Shown one piece after another: positions 52,762-61,111 of a DNA stretch of 64,000 bases. Source of the DNA: Fuchsiella alkaliacetigena (GTDB lineage Bacteria > Bacillota > Halanaerobiia > Halobacteroidales > Acetohalobiaceae); the NCBI RefSeq assembly GCF_023227765.1, contig NZ_JALKBZ010000009.1, positions 1 to 64,000 on the forward strand, read 5' to 3'. Below the pieces are notes generated by a model. It made no database searches. It saw nothing but the letters and a program-made list of their open reading frames with translations, and had not been told where the DNA came from. Positions within the stretch are counted from its first letter, which is position 1, and each line of letters starts with the position of its first letter. Made by a program: the position numbers and the translations under genes.

Positions 52762-54024
52762 CTATTCTATGATAACTACCTCTTGACCAAATAAAGTCTC
52801 AAGTTGGTAATCCCAATTATTAATCTCATCTACAGTACCTAAATAAATAATTCGTCCCATCTCTTTTTGCTGAGCATAATCGATGCTAGCTGCTACACTA
52901 CGTTCCTTAACCTCCAGCACTACCTGTTCTCCTTTTTGACGCAAGCGCCGGGCTAACTCTATAGCCTGTTGGCGATAGTCCTTGGCATAAAAGATAAATG
53001 TATCTTCTTCCACAGTCGGCAGTTTAACCCCTTGATTTTCCAAAGATAAAATCAGCCGATCGATCCCCACTGAAAAACCTATAGCCGGGTTTGGCTCTCC
53101 AAACTCTCCTAGAAGATTATCATAACGACCTCCGCCGCAGATAGTAAAGCCTAAATCATTAGTATAGCCTTCAAAAACTATTCCTGTATAGTAATCTAGG
53201 CCACGCAAAGTACTTAAATCCAAGGTTACCTGCTCAGCTACTCCTAACTCCTCTAACTGCTGATAGATATCCTCCAGACTTTCTAAAGCTGCCTGAGACT
53301 TACCGTTAACTATCAGCTCTTTAGCTTGCTTAATAATCTCTTTACCACCTCTTAATTTCGGTAAAGATAGAATAGCCTCCTGTTCTGAATCGCTTAAAGC
53401 AGTATTACTAACTAGATTTTCCAAAGCCACAAAGTCTTTCTTAGTTAAACACTTCTTTAACTTACTTTTCACTTCCGGCTCCAGTTCCATCTTTTCCATC
53501 AGGCCCATAAAGTAGTCCACCTGGCCTATATCCAGAGAAAAGTTTTTTAAACCTACTCTTTCTAAGGCTTCGATAGCTAAGGCTATAATTTCAGCATCAG
53601 CTAAAGACTCCTCACAACCAATCAGTTCAACTCCTGCTTGATAAAACTCTCGCTTCCGGCCCGCCAAAGGAGCCTCGTATCTAAAAACATTAGCTAAATA
53701 AGAAAGTCGTAATGGAATTTCTTGTCCAGAAAATCTATTAGTAACTAATCTAGCAATAGGCGCTGTCATCTCCGGTCTTAAAGCCATAATTTCGCCTTGA
53801 CGATTAAAAAACTTATACATTTTCTCTTGTAACTCACTACCAGTTCCAATAGATAAAGCACTAAAAAACTCAAAAGTAGGAGTTATTACTTCCTGATAAC
53901 CCCATTCTGAAAATAGAGAAATTATCTGCTCCTCTAAGTATCTTTTTTTCTTAGCCTCTGCTGGCAAATAGTCCTTAGTTCCACTGGGCGTCTGCATCTT
54001 ATTAAAAGTTAAATCTCTTTCCAC
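52762..54024 (-). CDS. hisZ: ATP phosphoribosyltransferase regulatory subunit
   Basis: 420 residues. A histidyl-tRNA synthetase paralogue without tRNA charging: PSGTKDYLPAEAKKKRYLE, MYKFFNRQGEIMALRPEMTAPIAR, RGLDYYTGIVFEGY and the C-terminal anticodon-domain-like part. Being clustered with short hisG supports HisZ over HisS. The start is GTG behind AGAGGTGG. First gene of the histidine operon. Confidence 0.95.
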   Translation of the reverse strand: MERDLTFNKMQTPSGTKDYLPAEAKKKRYLEEQIISLFSEWGYQEVITPTFEFFSALSIGTGSELQEKMYKFFNRQGEIMALRPEMTAPIARLVTNRFSGQEIPLRLSYLANVFRYEAPLAGRKREFYQAGVELIGCEESLADAEIIALAIEALERVGLKNFSLDIGQVDYFMGLMEKMELEPEVKSKLKKCLTKKDFVALENLVSNTALSDSEQEAILSLPKLRGGKEIIKQAKELIVNGKSQAALESLEDIYQQLEELGVAEQVTLDLSTLRGLDYYTGIVFEGYTNDLGFTICGGGRYDNLLGEFGEPNPAIGFSVGIDRLILSLENQGVKLPTVEEDTFIFYAKDYRQQAIELARRLRQKGEQVVLEVKERSVAASIDYAQQKEMGRIIYLGTVDEINNWDYQLETLFGQEVVIIE

Positions 54025-54045
54025 TTAAACCACCTCTTTATCATT

Positions 54046-54065
54046 TTAACACATTAAAGCGTTAA
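54046..54065. promoter_or_regulatory. Imperfect dyad between his promoter and hisZ
   Basis: TTAACACA and TTAACGCT half-sites face each other over 20 bases, just after the -10 and before the ribosome site. The position would suit a repressor of the his operon. No known site is claimed. Confidence 0.3.
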
Positions 54066-54073
54066 CTTAATAA

Positions 54074-54102
54074 AATATAACATATTGCGTTTAGAATGTC
54101 AA
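54074..54102 (-). promoter_or_regulatory. Sigma-A promoter of the histidine operon
   Basis: Consensus TTGACA (54097-54102), exactly 17 bases, then TATATT (54074-54079) on the minus strand, about 50 bases before the hisZ start. The best promoter seen in the window. Confidence 0.85.
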
Positions 54103-54123
54103 TTTAAAGTGAAGGTTAGTACT

Positions 54124-54764
54124 ATATTGTTATAAAGTTCAAAAGCAAATCTGACACAGATTGCACAGATAAATAAAGATCAACACAGATAAGTTCAAGA
54201 CATTAAAAGCAATTTGACGCAGACTAAAATCTGACTAAGTTCTGACTAGACATTAAAACATAAAATCAAAAACTTAGAACCATATCATAAACGTCAACTT
54301 AATACATATTTTTCTAATTGATTTGTTATTTTATAGATATATTGTGTCAGTGGGAGTATCAGTGCTAGTTAAGATCAAGATTTTTAAAGGCTTTTGAACT
54401 GAAGGATTAGAGCTTATAATGTTTTTATTCACACTCACACCGACACTAACACATTACATTGATAAAGTTAATATTTTACTAAAATTTAGCTTAAGTTAAC
54501 GCATATGATCTTGAATTAAGGTTTTTAGGTTTTATTCGTATCAATTAGTGTTCATTAGTAGTTTCAATAGGTTTTAAGGTTTTATGTTTTAGTCAGATTT
54601 TTGTCAGAACTTAGTTACCCCAAGGGCACTTCCCAGAGTAATGACTAGCCAAAATAATGGCGTCGCTACGGGGCGCTGTGTCAGATAGCTCTTGAACTTT
54701 ATTTCTTGATCTTAATCTATCCTTTATCATTTATCATCTGTCCTCTGAAACAATAGAACGATAA
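54124..54764. repeat. Mosaic palindromic repeat, copy R4
   Basis: The longest copy. Left: GTTCAAGACATT, GACGCAGACTAAAATC, CTGACTAAG units. Middle: AT-rich filler with TGTGTCAGTGGGAGTATCAG and CACACCGACACTAACAC segments and a GCATATGATCTTGAATTAAGG part related to R2. Right: TTAGTCAGATTTTTGTCAG, GC-rich module (54616-54681), TTGAACTTTATTTCTTGATC, TATCATC tracts and CCTCTGAAACAATAGAACGATA, which also ends R1. No gene seen in the 54103-54766 gap. Confidence 0.75.
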
Positions 54765-54766
54765 AA

Positions 54767-54793
54767 CCCTAATATCAACAGTTGATATTAGGG
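54767..54793 (-). terminator. Terminator of the cortex hydrolase gene
   Basis: CCCTAATATCAA (54767-54778) pairs perfectly with 54782-54793. A short T-run follows on the minus strand, nine bases after the stop at 54802. Confidence 0.75.
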
Positions 54794-54801
54794 CCCTATT
54801 A

Positions 54802-55407
54802 CTATTCTGCAAAAACATGATTTCCAATCTCAACTAGTTTTCTCCGAGTGGTTAACCACCACAAGGTACGGGCAGTCCTAGGATTGTAAAAATAAAGAGC
54901 ACCTAAGGAAGGATCTTCACCGCTTAAAGCATCTCGAGCTGCTCGGAAGGCTGTCTGATTAGCCGGCAGATTAATCTGCCCATCGTCCACTGGAGCAAAC
55001 TGTCCTGATTGATAGATCACTTCTCGAATCGAATTAGGAAACTGAGGGCTATTTACTCTATTCAAAACCACTGCTCCTACTGCCACTTGACCCTTATAAG
55101 GCTCACCTCGTGCTTCAGCATGTATTAAACGGGCCAATAAGTCCAGTTCAGATTGAGAAACATCTTCAAGGTCATAACTAATACTAGGTTCACTTCTTCT
55201 ACTTCTAATTCTGCTAGCTAAAAAGTTAATACCTATAAAAATAGCTAAGCCACCAAAAGTCTTCCGATCACTAACCCCTTCTTCAGCAGCATGGAGAACA
55301 GATCCAGTCTTGCTTGGCAAAATAACAGTTAATTGAGAAACTAGCAGTACCAACACTAAAGTTATAATAAGCACCTTAATCCCTTGAGCACTCTTTAATC
55401 TAAGCAT
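54802..55407 (-). CDS. SleB/CwlJ-type cell wall hydrolase
   Basis: 201 residues. An N-terminal basic stretch and one membrane/signal helix (LIITLVLVLLVSQLTVI), then a catalytic Hydrolase_2 domain (about 100-195): LLARLIHAEARGEPYKGQVAVGAVVLNRV holds the catalytic Glu; GQFAPVDDGQINLPA and ALYFYNP follow. Lytic enzymes of this family open spore cortex. No peptidoglycan-binding repeat is present, as in CwlJ, but a membrane anchor is, as in SleB. The ATG at 55407 follows AAGGAGAGG; an earlier frame start at 55449 lacks such a site. Confidence 0.88.
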   Translation of the reverse strand: MLRLKSAQGIKVLIITLVLVLLVSQLTVILPSKTGSVLHAAEEGVSDRKTFGGLAIFIGINFLASRIRSRRSEPSISYDLEDVSQSELDLLARLIHAEARGEPYKGQVAVGAVVLNRVNSPQFPNSIREVIYQSGQFAPVDDGQINLPANQTAFRAARDALSGEDPSLGALYFYNPRTARTLWWLTTRRKLVEIGNHVFAE

Positions 55408-55455
55408 AAGTCCTCTCCTTAAGTATAACAGTTTAACTCTCCACCACAAATAAAA

Positions 55456-55869
55456 TTACAGTATTTCAGATTCAGCAAAGAAAAGTTCAATTTCCCGCTT
55501 AGCACTTTCAGCAGAATCTGAACCATGAACTATATTTTCATCAATACTGAGAGCATAATCCCCTCTAATAGTACCTATTGCTGACTCAAAAGGATCAGTA
55601 GCTCCCATCATTTTCCGCACAGTCTTAATGGCTTTAGGGCCTTCAACTACCATAGCTACTACCGGGCCCGAAGTAATAAACTCCTTTAAGTCAGGGAAAA
55701 AAGGCTTATCCACATGTTCAGCATAATGTTCTTCCGCTAATTCATCATCAATCTGCAGCATTTTCATAGCCTTAATAGCTAATCCCTTCTTTTCAATTCT
55801 AGAAATCACATCTCCTACTAAGTTTCTTTTTACTCCATCTGGCTTAATCATAAAGAATGTTTTTTCCAC
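55456..55869 (-). CDS. ndk: Nucleoside diphosphate kinase
   Basis: 137 residues, the standard bacterial length. Balances NTP pools. [51 protein letters not shown] and active-site His in NIVHGSDS are complete. The start is GTG 55869, seven bases after AGGAGG; a longer frame to 55902 has no ribosome site. Confidence 0.96.
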   Translation of the reverse strand: MEKTFFMIKPDGVKRNLVGDVISRIEKKGLAIKAMKMLQIDDELAEEHYAEHVDKPFFPDLKEFITSGPVVAMVVEGPKAIKTVRKMMGATDPFESAIGTIRGDYALSIDENIVHGSDSAESAKREIELFFAESEIL

Positions 55870-55935
55870 AATTATCCCTCCTACTCTATCATTATAATAC
55901 AATACTTAACTTTTATTCAAGAAAAAATTAAATTT

Positions 55936-56634
55936 TTAATAGCTAGCTATTATTAACAACAATAAACCTAAGCCAGCAAATCTCAAATTTTTAACCTCTC
56001 TATCCAATTTTTCCTGAATATCTCCTCCATCTTCCAAGCTTTCTTCTAAGGCATCTATACGCTGATAAAGTTGTTCATTTTCAGCTTCCAACTCTGCTAA
56101 CCTAATCTCAACCTCTTCCTGAAACTCTTCCTGTTCTTGAGTAATTTCCTCAATTATCTGTCTTGCTTCCTCTTGACTCTCCTTTACAGCTAGCATCTCT
56201 TCTTTAGTATTCAGTAAGTCTTCCCTTAATATCTTATTTTCTTCCTGTAAACGCTCCATTTCTTGAGCGAAAAAATCGCTTTCCTGATTTAACTCCACCA
56301 GTTCTTCTCTAAACTCCGTAGACAACTCACGAAGTAACTTTAAATCTTCTTCGGAAGCACTAATTCCTCTTTGTTCTATATTAACCAAAAGCTTAGCAAT
56401 TACTTCAGCTAACTCATATCTCTCTATCTTTTCTTCGCCTTCAAAGTAATTATCTTCTTGTAAGGACATAACCCCTTCATCAATTAATCTTCTCACGCTC
56501 TCGTAAGCCCAATGATCTGGTGAAATATCTTCTATTTCATCACTGGCCAAGACAGGCAGAGTAGCGGTCAAGAGCAGCCCCCAGACTAAAATCAAAGTAA
56601 TCAGCTTCTGGACTGTTAAGCATCTCTTAATCAT
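55936..56634 (-). CDS. SLH-domain coiled-coil protein with C-terminal hydrophobic helix
   Basis: 232 residues: signal peptide (to about LASDE, residue 31), one SLH domain (about 35-90: ISPDHWAYESVRRLIDEGVM...YELAEVIAKLL), a long Glu-rich coiled coil (about 95-215) and a final hydrophobic stretch FAGLGLLLLIIAS. SLH domains bind cell-wall polymers; OmpM of diderm Firmicutes has SLH, coiled coil and a beta-barrel. Here the barrel is replaced by one short helix. It could tether wall to outer membrane or space the periplasm (inference). It overlaps the large secreted protein gene by eight bases. Confidence 0.75.
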   Translation of the reverse strand: MIKRCLTVQKLITLILVWGLLLTATLPVLASDEIEDISPDHWAYESVRRLIDEGVMSLQEDNYFEGEEKIERYELAEVIAKLLVNIEQRGISASEEDLKLLRELSTEFREELVELNQESDFFAQEMERLQEENKILREDLLNTKEEMLAVKESQEEARQIIEEITQEQEEFQEEVEIRLAELEAENEQLYQRIDALEESLEDGGDIQEKLDREVKNLRFAGLGLLLLIIASY

Positions 56635-58738
56635 AGTCCTCGCCTCCTCTAATCGTAAATTCTAAATCTTCAACATCACTATCTATTTCAACACCTTCCT
56701 CATCTATTAAGTCCAAATGACTAAAGCCAATACTGAGTGGCCCTGCTCTATTAACTCTAAAATAGAAAGTAGCTGCTTTATCATTAAGGATATCTTCTTC
56801 AGCCTCCAAGGCACCAGCTAATTCAATTCTTCCTTCATCAGTATCCACCTGCGGCTCTTCCCAACTCAACAACTTATCTCCTTTGGTAAACAGCGTACCT
56901 CGCGAGGCAAAAAGTAACTCTAACTTTTCAACATCATACTCTAAAATAGTATTTAATTTATAAAAATCATTCAGATTAGCCATATTTAAAGTTACCTGCA
57001 AATAATCTCCTACTCTTAAATCATCAGTATGAGATTCTAAATATACAGCTGCCTCTACCTCAGGAATATCTATAAATTCAAGCTTAGACTTTGAATCAGC
57101 ATTAACAGAGCTTAATTCAATAGCATAAGGTAGTTGCCCTTTAATTCCAGTAGCCTCTAAATACCAAGAAACATCTACCTCTTCACCAGGACTTAAGTAA
57201 CCTAAATACTTAATATCCCTTTCACCCCGAGCTAATCTCAGTCCTGGAGGCAAGGATATCTCAAGACTAGGGCTATAAGCTGTAGAAGCACCAGTATTTT
57301 TAACGGTAGTAGTTACTTTAAAAGGATTAGGCTCTAATAGTCTATCCTCAACCTCCAATTCAGCCGGAGCAAGAAGATCAAAGCTCAACTCTGGCGGGCC
57401 AATAATATCCACTCTTCTACTAACTTCATTATCATCGGTATTTTCAGCCGTAACCTCAACCTTATATTCAACTTCTTGACTAACCCCTTCTTCCGGCACT
57501 ATATCCCATACAAGCTGTCTAGTACCTCCAGACTCTAAATCACCTAACTCTTTCTTAGCTTCACCCTCAGCCAAAGAAAGTCCACTAGGTAGCTTGATTT
57601 CAGCTGCCACATCCTCGGCATCTATCTCGGCCGTATTCTGAATATAAGCTAAAACTGGAAAAGAATCCGTTTGCTTATCTAAAACCACTTCAGCCGGAGA
57701 AGTAACACCTAAAGATAAGATTCCTGGCACAATAGTTATTCCACCTAAACCATAGTTAGTAATATAAGTCCTACTTTCTCCAGGAGGCAAGGGTTCTGGA
57801 TTCCAATAAAGAGCCATGGCGCTATCTAACTGAAACTCTCCTTCTCTAATAAACTCACGACCGGGCTCAAAATCAAAATCCCAAACTCCATCAGCTAAGC
57901 TACCCCAGTTAGAAAAATAAATCTCATCTGGAGCAGTCACTTGAGATCCTTTAACAGTACCTTGAGCTATAACCATAGGGTCTGAAAGCCGATCAAAGGC
58001 CTGCCAAAACTCCGGCAACTCATCTTGAGTATACATTGTATCGGTGGTAACAGGCTCAGGGCCCACTCGAAAAGGAGCTCCATCATTATCACCTACCATT
58101 GTATCTAGCATGGCTCGCACCCCTACCTCTTTTACTTCCTCACTTTCATTTTTAAGCTCATACTTAATTTGAGCCGTATCCGGCAGCCCAGTAGTACTGC
58201 TACGCACAAAGCTCAAATTCTGAATCACAAGCAGATCTCCGTAACGATAAACTGTCTCAATTGCGCCTTCATCCGTTATGTAAGGGGCTTTCACCTCTTC
58301 CCCATATTCTCCTAAGCGACCAGCACGTTGATTAGTCTCCCCGCCAAAAACATAGTCCTCACCATCTATTCTAATAGTGGTATAAGAAGCCCAGGGAGTA
58401 GGTCGTCCATAAATTAAGGGCTTTCCTTCATCACTCTCCATTATTGGATTTCCACCAGTTACATCCACTGCAAATCTACCAGTGTTCTCTTCCTCTTGAT
58501 TAACTGCAATAGAAATATAATCATTTTTTATCCGTAAATTCCCATGCTCATCTACCTGTTCTTCAATCTCTACTTCATCAACTTCAACTTCTTCTGATTC
58601 AAAATCAAGTTCAAACTCTTCTCTAATTTCCGCTTCATCTTCAACTTCTAACTCTTCTTCAGCTTTAACCGTTAAAGCACCTATTAGCGTAAAAGCAGTT
58701 AAAACTATCATTAATAATGCTATAGTCCTCAGTTTCAT
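56627..58738 (-). CDS. Large secreted surface protein with beta-sandwich and probable cohesin-like domains
   Basis: 703 residues. Signal peptide (MKLRTIALLMIVLTAFTLIG...KA), a very acidic segment (about 27-60), a large N-terminal domain of unknown family (about 65-350), two CARDB/NEW3-like domains (about 355-445: VTSPAEVVLDKQTDSFPVLAYIQNT; about 455-555: PNPFKVTTTVKNTGASTAYSPSLEISLP), and a final domain (about 565-695) with cohesin-type features (VYLESHTDDLRVGDYLQVTLNM..., LEYDVEKLELLFA). No membrane anchor. It may attach to partner envelope proteins. Co-transcribed with the TonB-like gene and the SLH protein. Function unknown. Confidence 0.65.
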   Translation of the reverse strand: MKLRTIALLMIVLTAFTLIGALTVKAEEELEVEDEAEIREEFELDFESEEVEVDEVEIEEQVDEHGNLRIKNDYISIAVNQEEENTGRFAVDVTGGNPIMESDEGKPLIYGRPTPWASYTTIRIDGEDYVFGGETNQRAGRLGEYGEEVKAPYITDEGAIETVYRYGDLLVIQNLSFVRSSTTGLPDTAQIKYELKNESEEVKEVGVRAMLDTMVGDNDGAPFRVGPEPVTTDTMYTQDELPEFWQAFDRLSDPMVIAQGTVKGSQVTAPDEIYFSNWGSLADGVWDFDFEPGREFIREGEFQLDSAMALYWNPEPLPPGESRTYITNYGLGGITIVPGILSLGVTSPAEVVLDKQTDSFPVLAYIQNTAEIDAEDVAAEIKLPSGLSLAEGEAKKELGDLESGGTRQLVWDIVPEEGVSQEVEYKVEVTAENTDDNEVSRRVDIIGPPELSFDLLAPAELEVEDRLLEPNPFKVTTTVKNTGASTAYSPSLEISLPPGLRLARGERDIKYLGYLSPGEEVDVSWYLEATGIKGQLPYAIELSSVNADSKSKLEFIDIPEVEAAVYLESHTDDLRVGDYLQVTLNMANLNDFYKLNTILEYDVEKLELLFASRGTLFTKGDKLLSWEEPQVDTDEGRIELAGALEAEEDILNDKAATFYFRVNRAGPLSIGFSHLDLIDEEGVEIDSDVEDLEFTIRGGEDYD

Positions 58739-58765
58739 AACCTCTTTACACCTCTCTTGCTAGCT

Positions 58766-59899
58766 CTATAAATCTAATTCATCAAACTCAACTTCTACCT
58801 GTCCTTCTTCAAAATGCACACTCAAAAATACCGAATAATTATCAAAAGTCTCTTCAAACTCCCAACCTCGTTCTATAGTTAATTTAGCCACTCCATCTAA
58901 GTTGCCTTCACCAGAAGACTCAACAACTGAAATATTCCTAATCCGTCCCGAATCCGCCACATCAACTCTCAAGTGAACAGTCCCTTCAATATTTTGATTA
59001 GCTGCTTCTTTAGGGTAAACGGGAATAATTTTATTAGCTACCATTTGTTCAGGAGTTTTCTCTTCAGGCTCTATATCTTCTTCTCCATCTGCCTCTTCTT
59101 TCTTAGTCTCAGCTTCTTCATCTTCTTCTCCTTCAACATCCTCAGCTTCTCTACCCTCTTCAGCTACAGTTTCACTTTCTTCCTCAGTTTCAGCTTCATC
59201 ATCTTTCACTTCTGTGTCCTCTTCAGTTTCTTCATCATCTTCAACCTCTTCATCATCTTCAACCTCTTCATCATCCTCTACTTCTTCATCATCCTCTACA
59301 TCTTCATCATCTTCTACATCTTCAATTGTATCATCTGCTTCTGTTTCTTCAATTTCAGGCTCTTCTTCTTCCTCACTAGTTAAAGTATCGGGAGTTGAAT
59401 CTTCCTCTTCAACCTCTTCTTCAACCTCTTCTGTTTCTTCCTTAGTTTCAACTTCATCATCTTTTTCTACTTCTGTATCCTCTTTAGCTTCTTCAACCTC
59501 TTCTGTTTCTTCAACATCTTCTTCCTCTTCTGTTTCTTCAACATCTTCTTCCTCTTCTGTTTCTTCAACATCTTCTTCCTCTTCTGTATCTTCAACATCT
59601 TCTTCAACTTCTCCTTCATCGTCTTCTGCTTCTATATCTTCTTCAACTTCATCATCTTTTTCCACTTCTATATCCTCTTCCAGCTCTTCTATATCTTCTT
59701 CTATATCTTCTTCATCCTCTTCAATTCCTTCTACTTCTGTCGTAGCCTCAGGATCAATCTCTTCTATTCCCATATACTCTATAACTCCATCCTGTTCTAA
59801 AGGATAAACCTCAAAGGCAGACCTAGTCTGATAAAGGTCAGGGAACAGCGCTAAAATTAAAACATGAATTACCAACGAAACAATAATATATCTTTTCAT
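58766..59899 (-). CDS. TonB-family protein with polyacidic repeat linker
   Basis: 377 residues: an N-terminal membrane helix (MKRYIIVSLVIHVLILALFP), a linker of more than 200 residues (about 45-280) almost entirely Glu, Asp, Val and Thr with tandem repeats (DVEETEEEE; VEDDEE), and a C-terminal TonB_C domain (about 285-370: IIPVYPKEAANQNIEGTVHLRVDV..., SSGEGNLDGVAKLTIERGW). TonB transmits proton-motive force to outer-membrane receptors. Usual linkers are Pro/Lys-rich, so this one is odd. ExbD and ExbB genes lie directly upstream. ATG 59899 is chosen over a GTG at 59911 in the ribosome site. Confidence 0.85.
   Translation of the reverse strand: MKRYIIVSLVIHVLILALFPDLYQTRSAFEVYPLEQDGVIEYMGIEEIDPEATTEVEGIEEDEEDIEEDIEELEEDIEVEKDDEVEEDIEAEDDEGEVEEDVEDTEEEEDVEETEEEEDVEETEEEEDVEETEEVEEAKEDTEVEKDDEVETKEETEEVEEEVEEEDSTPDTLTSEEEEEPEIEETEADDTIEDVEDDEDVEDDEEVEDDEEVEDDEEVEDDEETEEDTEVKDDEAETEEESETVAEEGREAEDVEGEEDEEAETKKEEADGEEDIEPEEKTPEQMVANKIIPVYPKEAANQNIEGTVHLRVDVADSGRIRNISVVESSGEGNLDGVAKLTIERGWEFEETFDNYSVFLSVHFEEGQVEVEFDELDL
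59231..59325. repeat. 18-bp tandem repeats in the TonB-like gene
   Basis: About five units encoding VEDDEE-type hexapeptides. Purine/pyrimidine asymmetry is extreme here (GAA/GAT on the coding strand), so copy number may vary by slippage. Confidence 0.75.
59493..59600. repeat. 27-bp tandem repeats in the TonB-like gene
   Basis: Four units at an exact 27-base period (ACATC at 59514, 59541, 59568, 59595), encoding DVE(E/D)TEEEE nonapeptides. Confidence 0.85.
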
Positions 59900-59923
59900 C
59901 GAACTAATCACCTCAAATAGCGA

Positions 59924-60334
59924 TTATTGCTCTTCCACTTTTTCCTCAGCTGCTAAAGCCAATCTATGAGCCCCAACCTGACGTACAGTATCCATCACTT
60001 CTACTATCTTATCGTAAAACACTTCTCTATCTGCCTCAATAATAATCACTGCCTCAGGGTCTTCATTAATTACATTAGCTACTCTACTTTGTAAAGCCGC
60101 GATAGTAAGCTCTTCATCTTCCAAATAAATTTGACCTTGAGCAGATATATTAATAGTCAGCTGTTTTTGTTCCTGCTCAGTAACCGTTTCTGCTTGAGGC
60201 AAATCAATATCAAGCCCAGCAGGAGTAGCTCTAAAGGTAGTAAATAACATAAAAAAAACTAACAAAAAGAAAATAACATCAATTAAAGGTAAAATCCTAA
60301 TATCTACCTTACGCTTATTATCTCTTTGAAACAT
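59924..60334 (-). CDS. exbD: ExbD/TolR-family protein
   Basis: 136 residues. A single membrane helix with the proton-relay Asp (ILPLIDVIFFLLVFFML, about 20), then a periplasmic domain (VTEQEQKQLTINISAQGQIYLE; VIIEADREVFYDKIVEVMD). Partner of the ExbB-like protein; their genes overlap by 17 bases. ATG 60334 follows GAGGTG; the earlier GTG lies inside that site. Confidence 0.92.
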   Translation of the reverse strand: MFQRDNKRKVDIRILPLIDVIFFLLVFFMLFTTFRATPAGLDIDLPQAETVTEQEQKQLTINISAQGQIYLEDEELTIAALQSRVANVINEDPEAVIIIEADREVFYDKIVEVMDTVRQVGAHRLALAAEEKVEEQ

Positions 60335-60968
60335 ACCTGTCACCTCGGACTCTACTAGTAGAGCCGTCTTCAGCTAAAAGATTAACTAACTTAGCCGACC
60401 ACTGATTCAGCTCATTAGTTTTATCCTCCACTTGACTATCTAAATAAGTATAAAATAAAGTAGTAGGAATAGCTACTATCAAACCAGCAGCAGTACTAAT
60501 CAAAGCCTGAGCAATACCAACACTTAAGGCTCCCGGGCCCGCCATGCCTTGAGCTCCAGCTAAGATATTAAAGCTATTTATAATACCAATTACCGTACCT
60601 AATAAACCTAATAAAGGAGCTATCGTAGCAATAAAATCTAAAATTCGTAATCGTTTTTCCATTTTACGAATTTCATTTTCACCACCAAGCTTTACATATT
60701 CTCTAACAGTAGCTTTATCTTCTCCATAACCCTCTAGACCTTGCTCTACCATAGCAGCCACTGGACCTCGAGCAGCTTTAACCATTTTTTTTGCTTTAGA
60801 TAAGTTACTGTTAGCAATCAGTAGTTCCAGCTTTTTAAATAATCTGAAGTTATTATTATCAAGCTTTCTAAAATACAAAAACCTCTCAATAAAAACTGCT
60901 AAACTCAATATAGAACAGACCATTAAAGGGACCATGGTAGGGCCACCTTTAAATAAAACATCTAACAT
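60318..60968 (-). CDS. exbB: ExbB/TolQ/MotA-family proton channel protein
   Basis: 216 residues with three helices: an N-terminal one (GGPTMVPLMVCSILSLAVFIERFLYF), a cytoplasmic segment, then two helices with GLLGTVIGIINSFNILA and GIAQALISTAAGLIVAIPTTLFYTYL, the channel signature. With ExbD it energises TonB. Its presence implies an outer membrane in this organism. AAAGGAGG precedes the ATG. First gene of exbB-exbD-tonB-surface protein-SLH protein. Confidence 0.92.
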   Translation of the reverse strand: MLDVLFKGGPTMVPLMVCSILSLAVFIERFLYFRKLDNNNFRLFKKLELLIANSNLSKAKKMVKAARGPVAAMVEQGLEGYGEDKATVREYVKLGGENEIRKMEKRLRILDFIATIAPLLGLLGTVIGIINSFNILAGAQGMAGPGALSVGIAQALISTAAGLIVAIPTTLFYTYLDSQVEDKTNELNQWSAKLVNLLAEDGSTSRVRGDRYVSKR

Positions 60969-61057
60969 CTAAATTCCTCCTTTAAAATAAGCTAAGCTTA
61001 ACTGCAATCTATTGCTAAACTTTCGACATCCTATTAATTAATTCCTGCAAAAAAGAG

Positions 61058-61097
61058 CAAATACCTTTAATCTCCAGCTGAAGATTAAAGGTATTTG
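61058..61097 (-). terminator. Terminator of the foldase gene
   Basis: A 16-bp perfect stem (61058-61073 with 61082-61097) with an 8-base loop, then a T-run on the minus strand. It separates the foldase gene from exbB, so the exb operon has its own promoter. Confidence 0.85.
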
Positions 61098-61111
61098 GCC
61101 TGCAAGTAATT

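Noticed and set aside
52762-54024. Histidyl-tRNA synthetase (hisS) instead of hisZ
   Set aside because: The gene is adjacent to the short form of hisG and opens the his operon, which is the usual HisZ setting.
54025-54130. T-box or histidine attenuator before hisZ
   Set aside because: No T-box core sequence, no run of His codons. A plain consensus promoter lies about 50 bases from the start codon.
54124-54764. Degenerate transposase gene inside R4
   Set aside because: No frame of useful length and no recognisable motif on either strand.
59214-59807. Long plus-strand frame of nearly pure serine/threonine opposite the TonB-like gene
   Set aside because: It is the mirror of the GAA/GAT-rich linker codons. 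It has no ribosome site and no protein-like composition.
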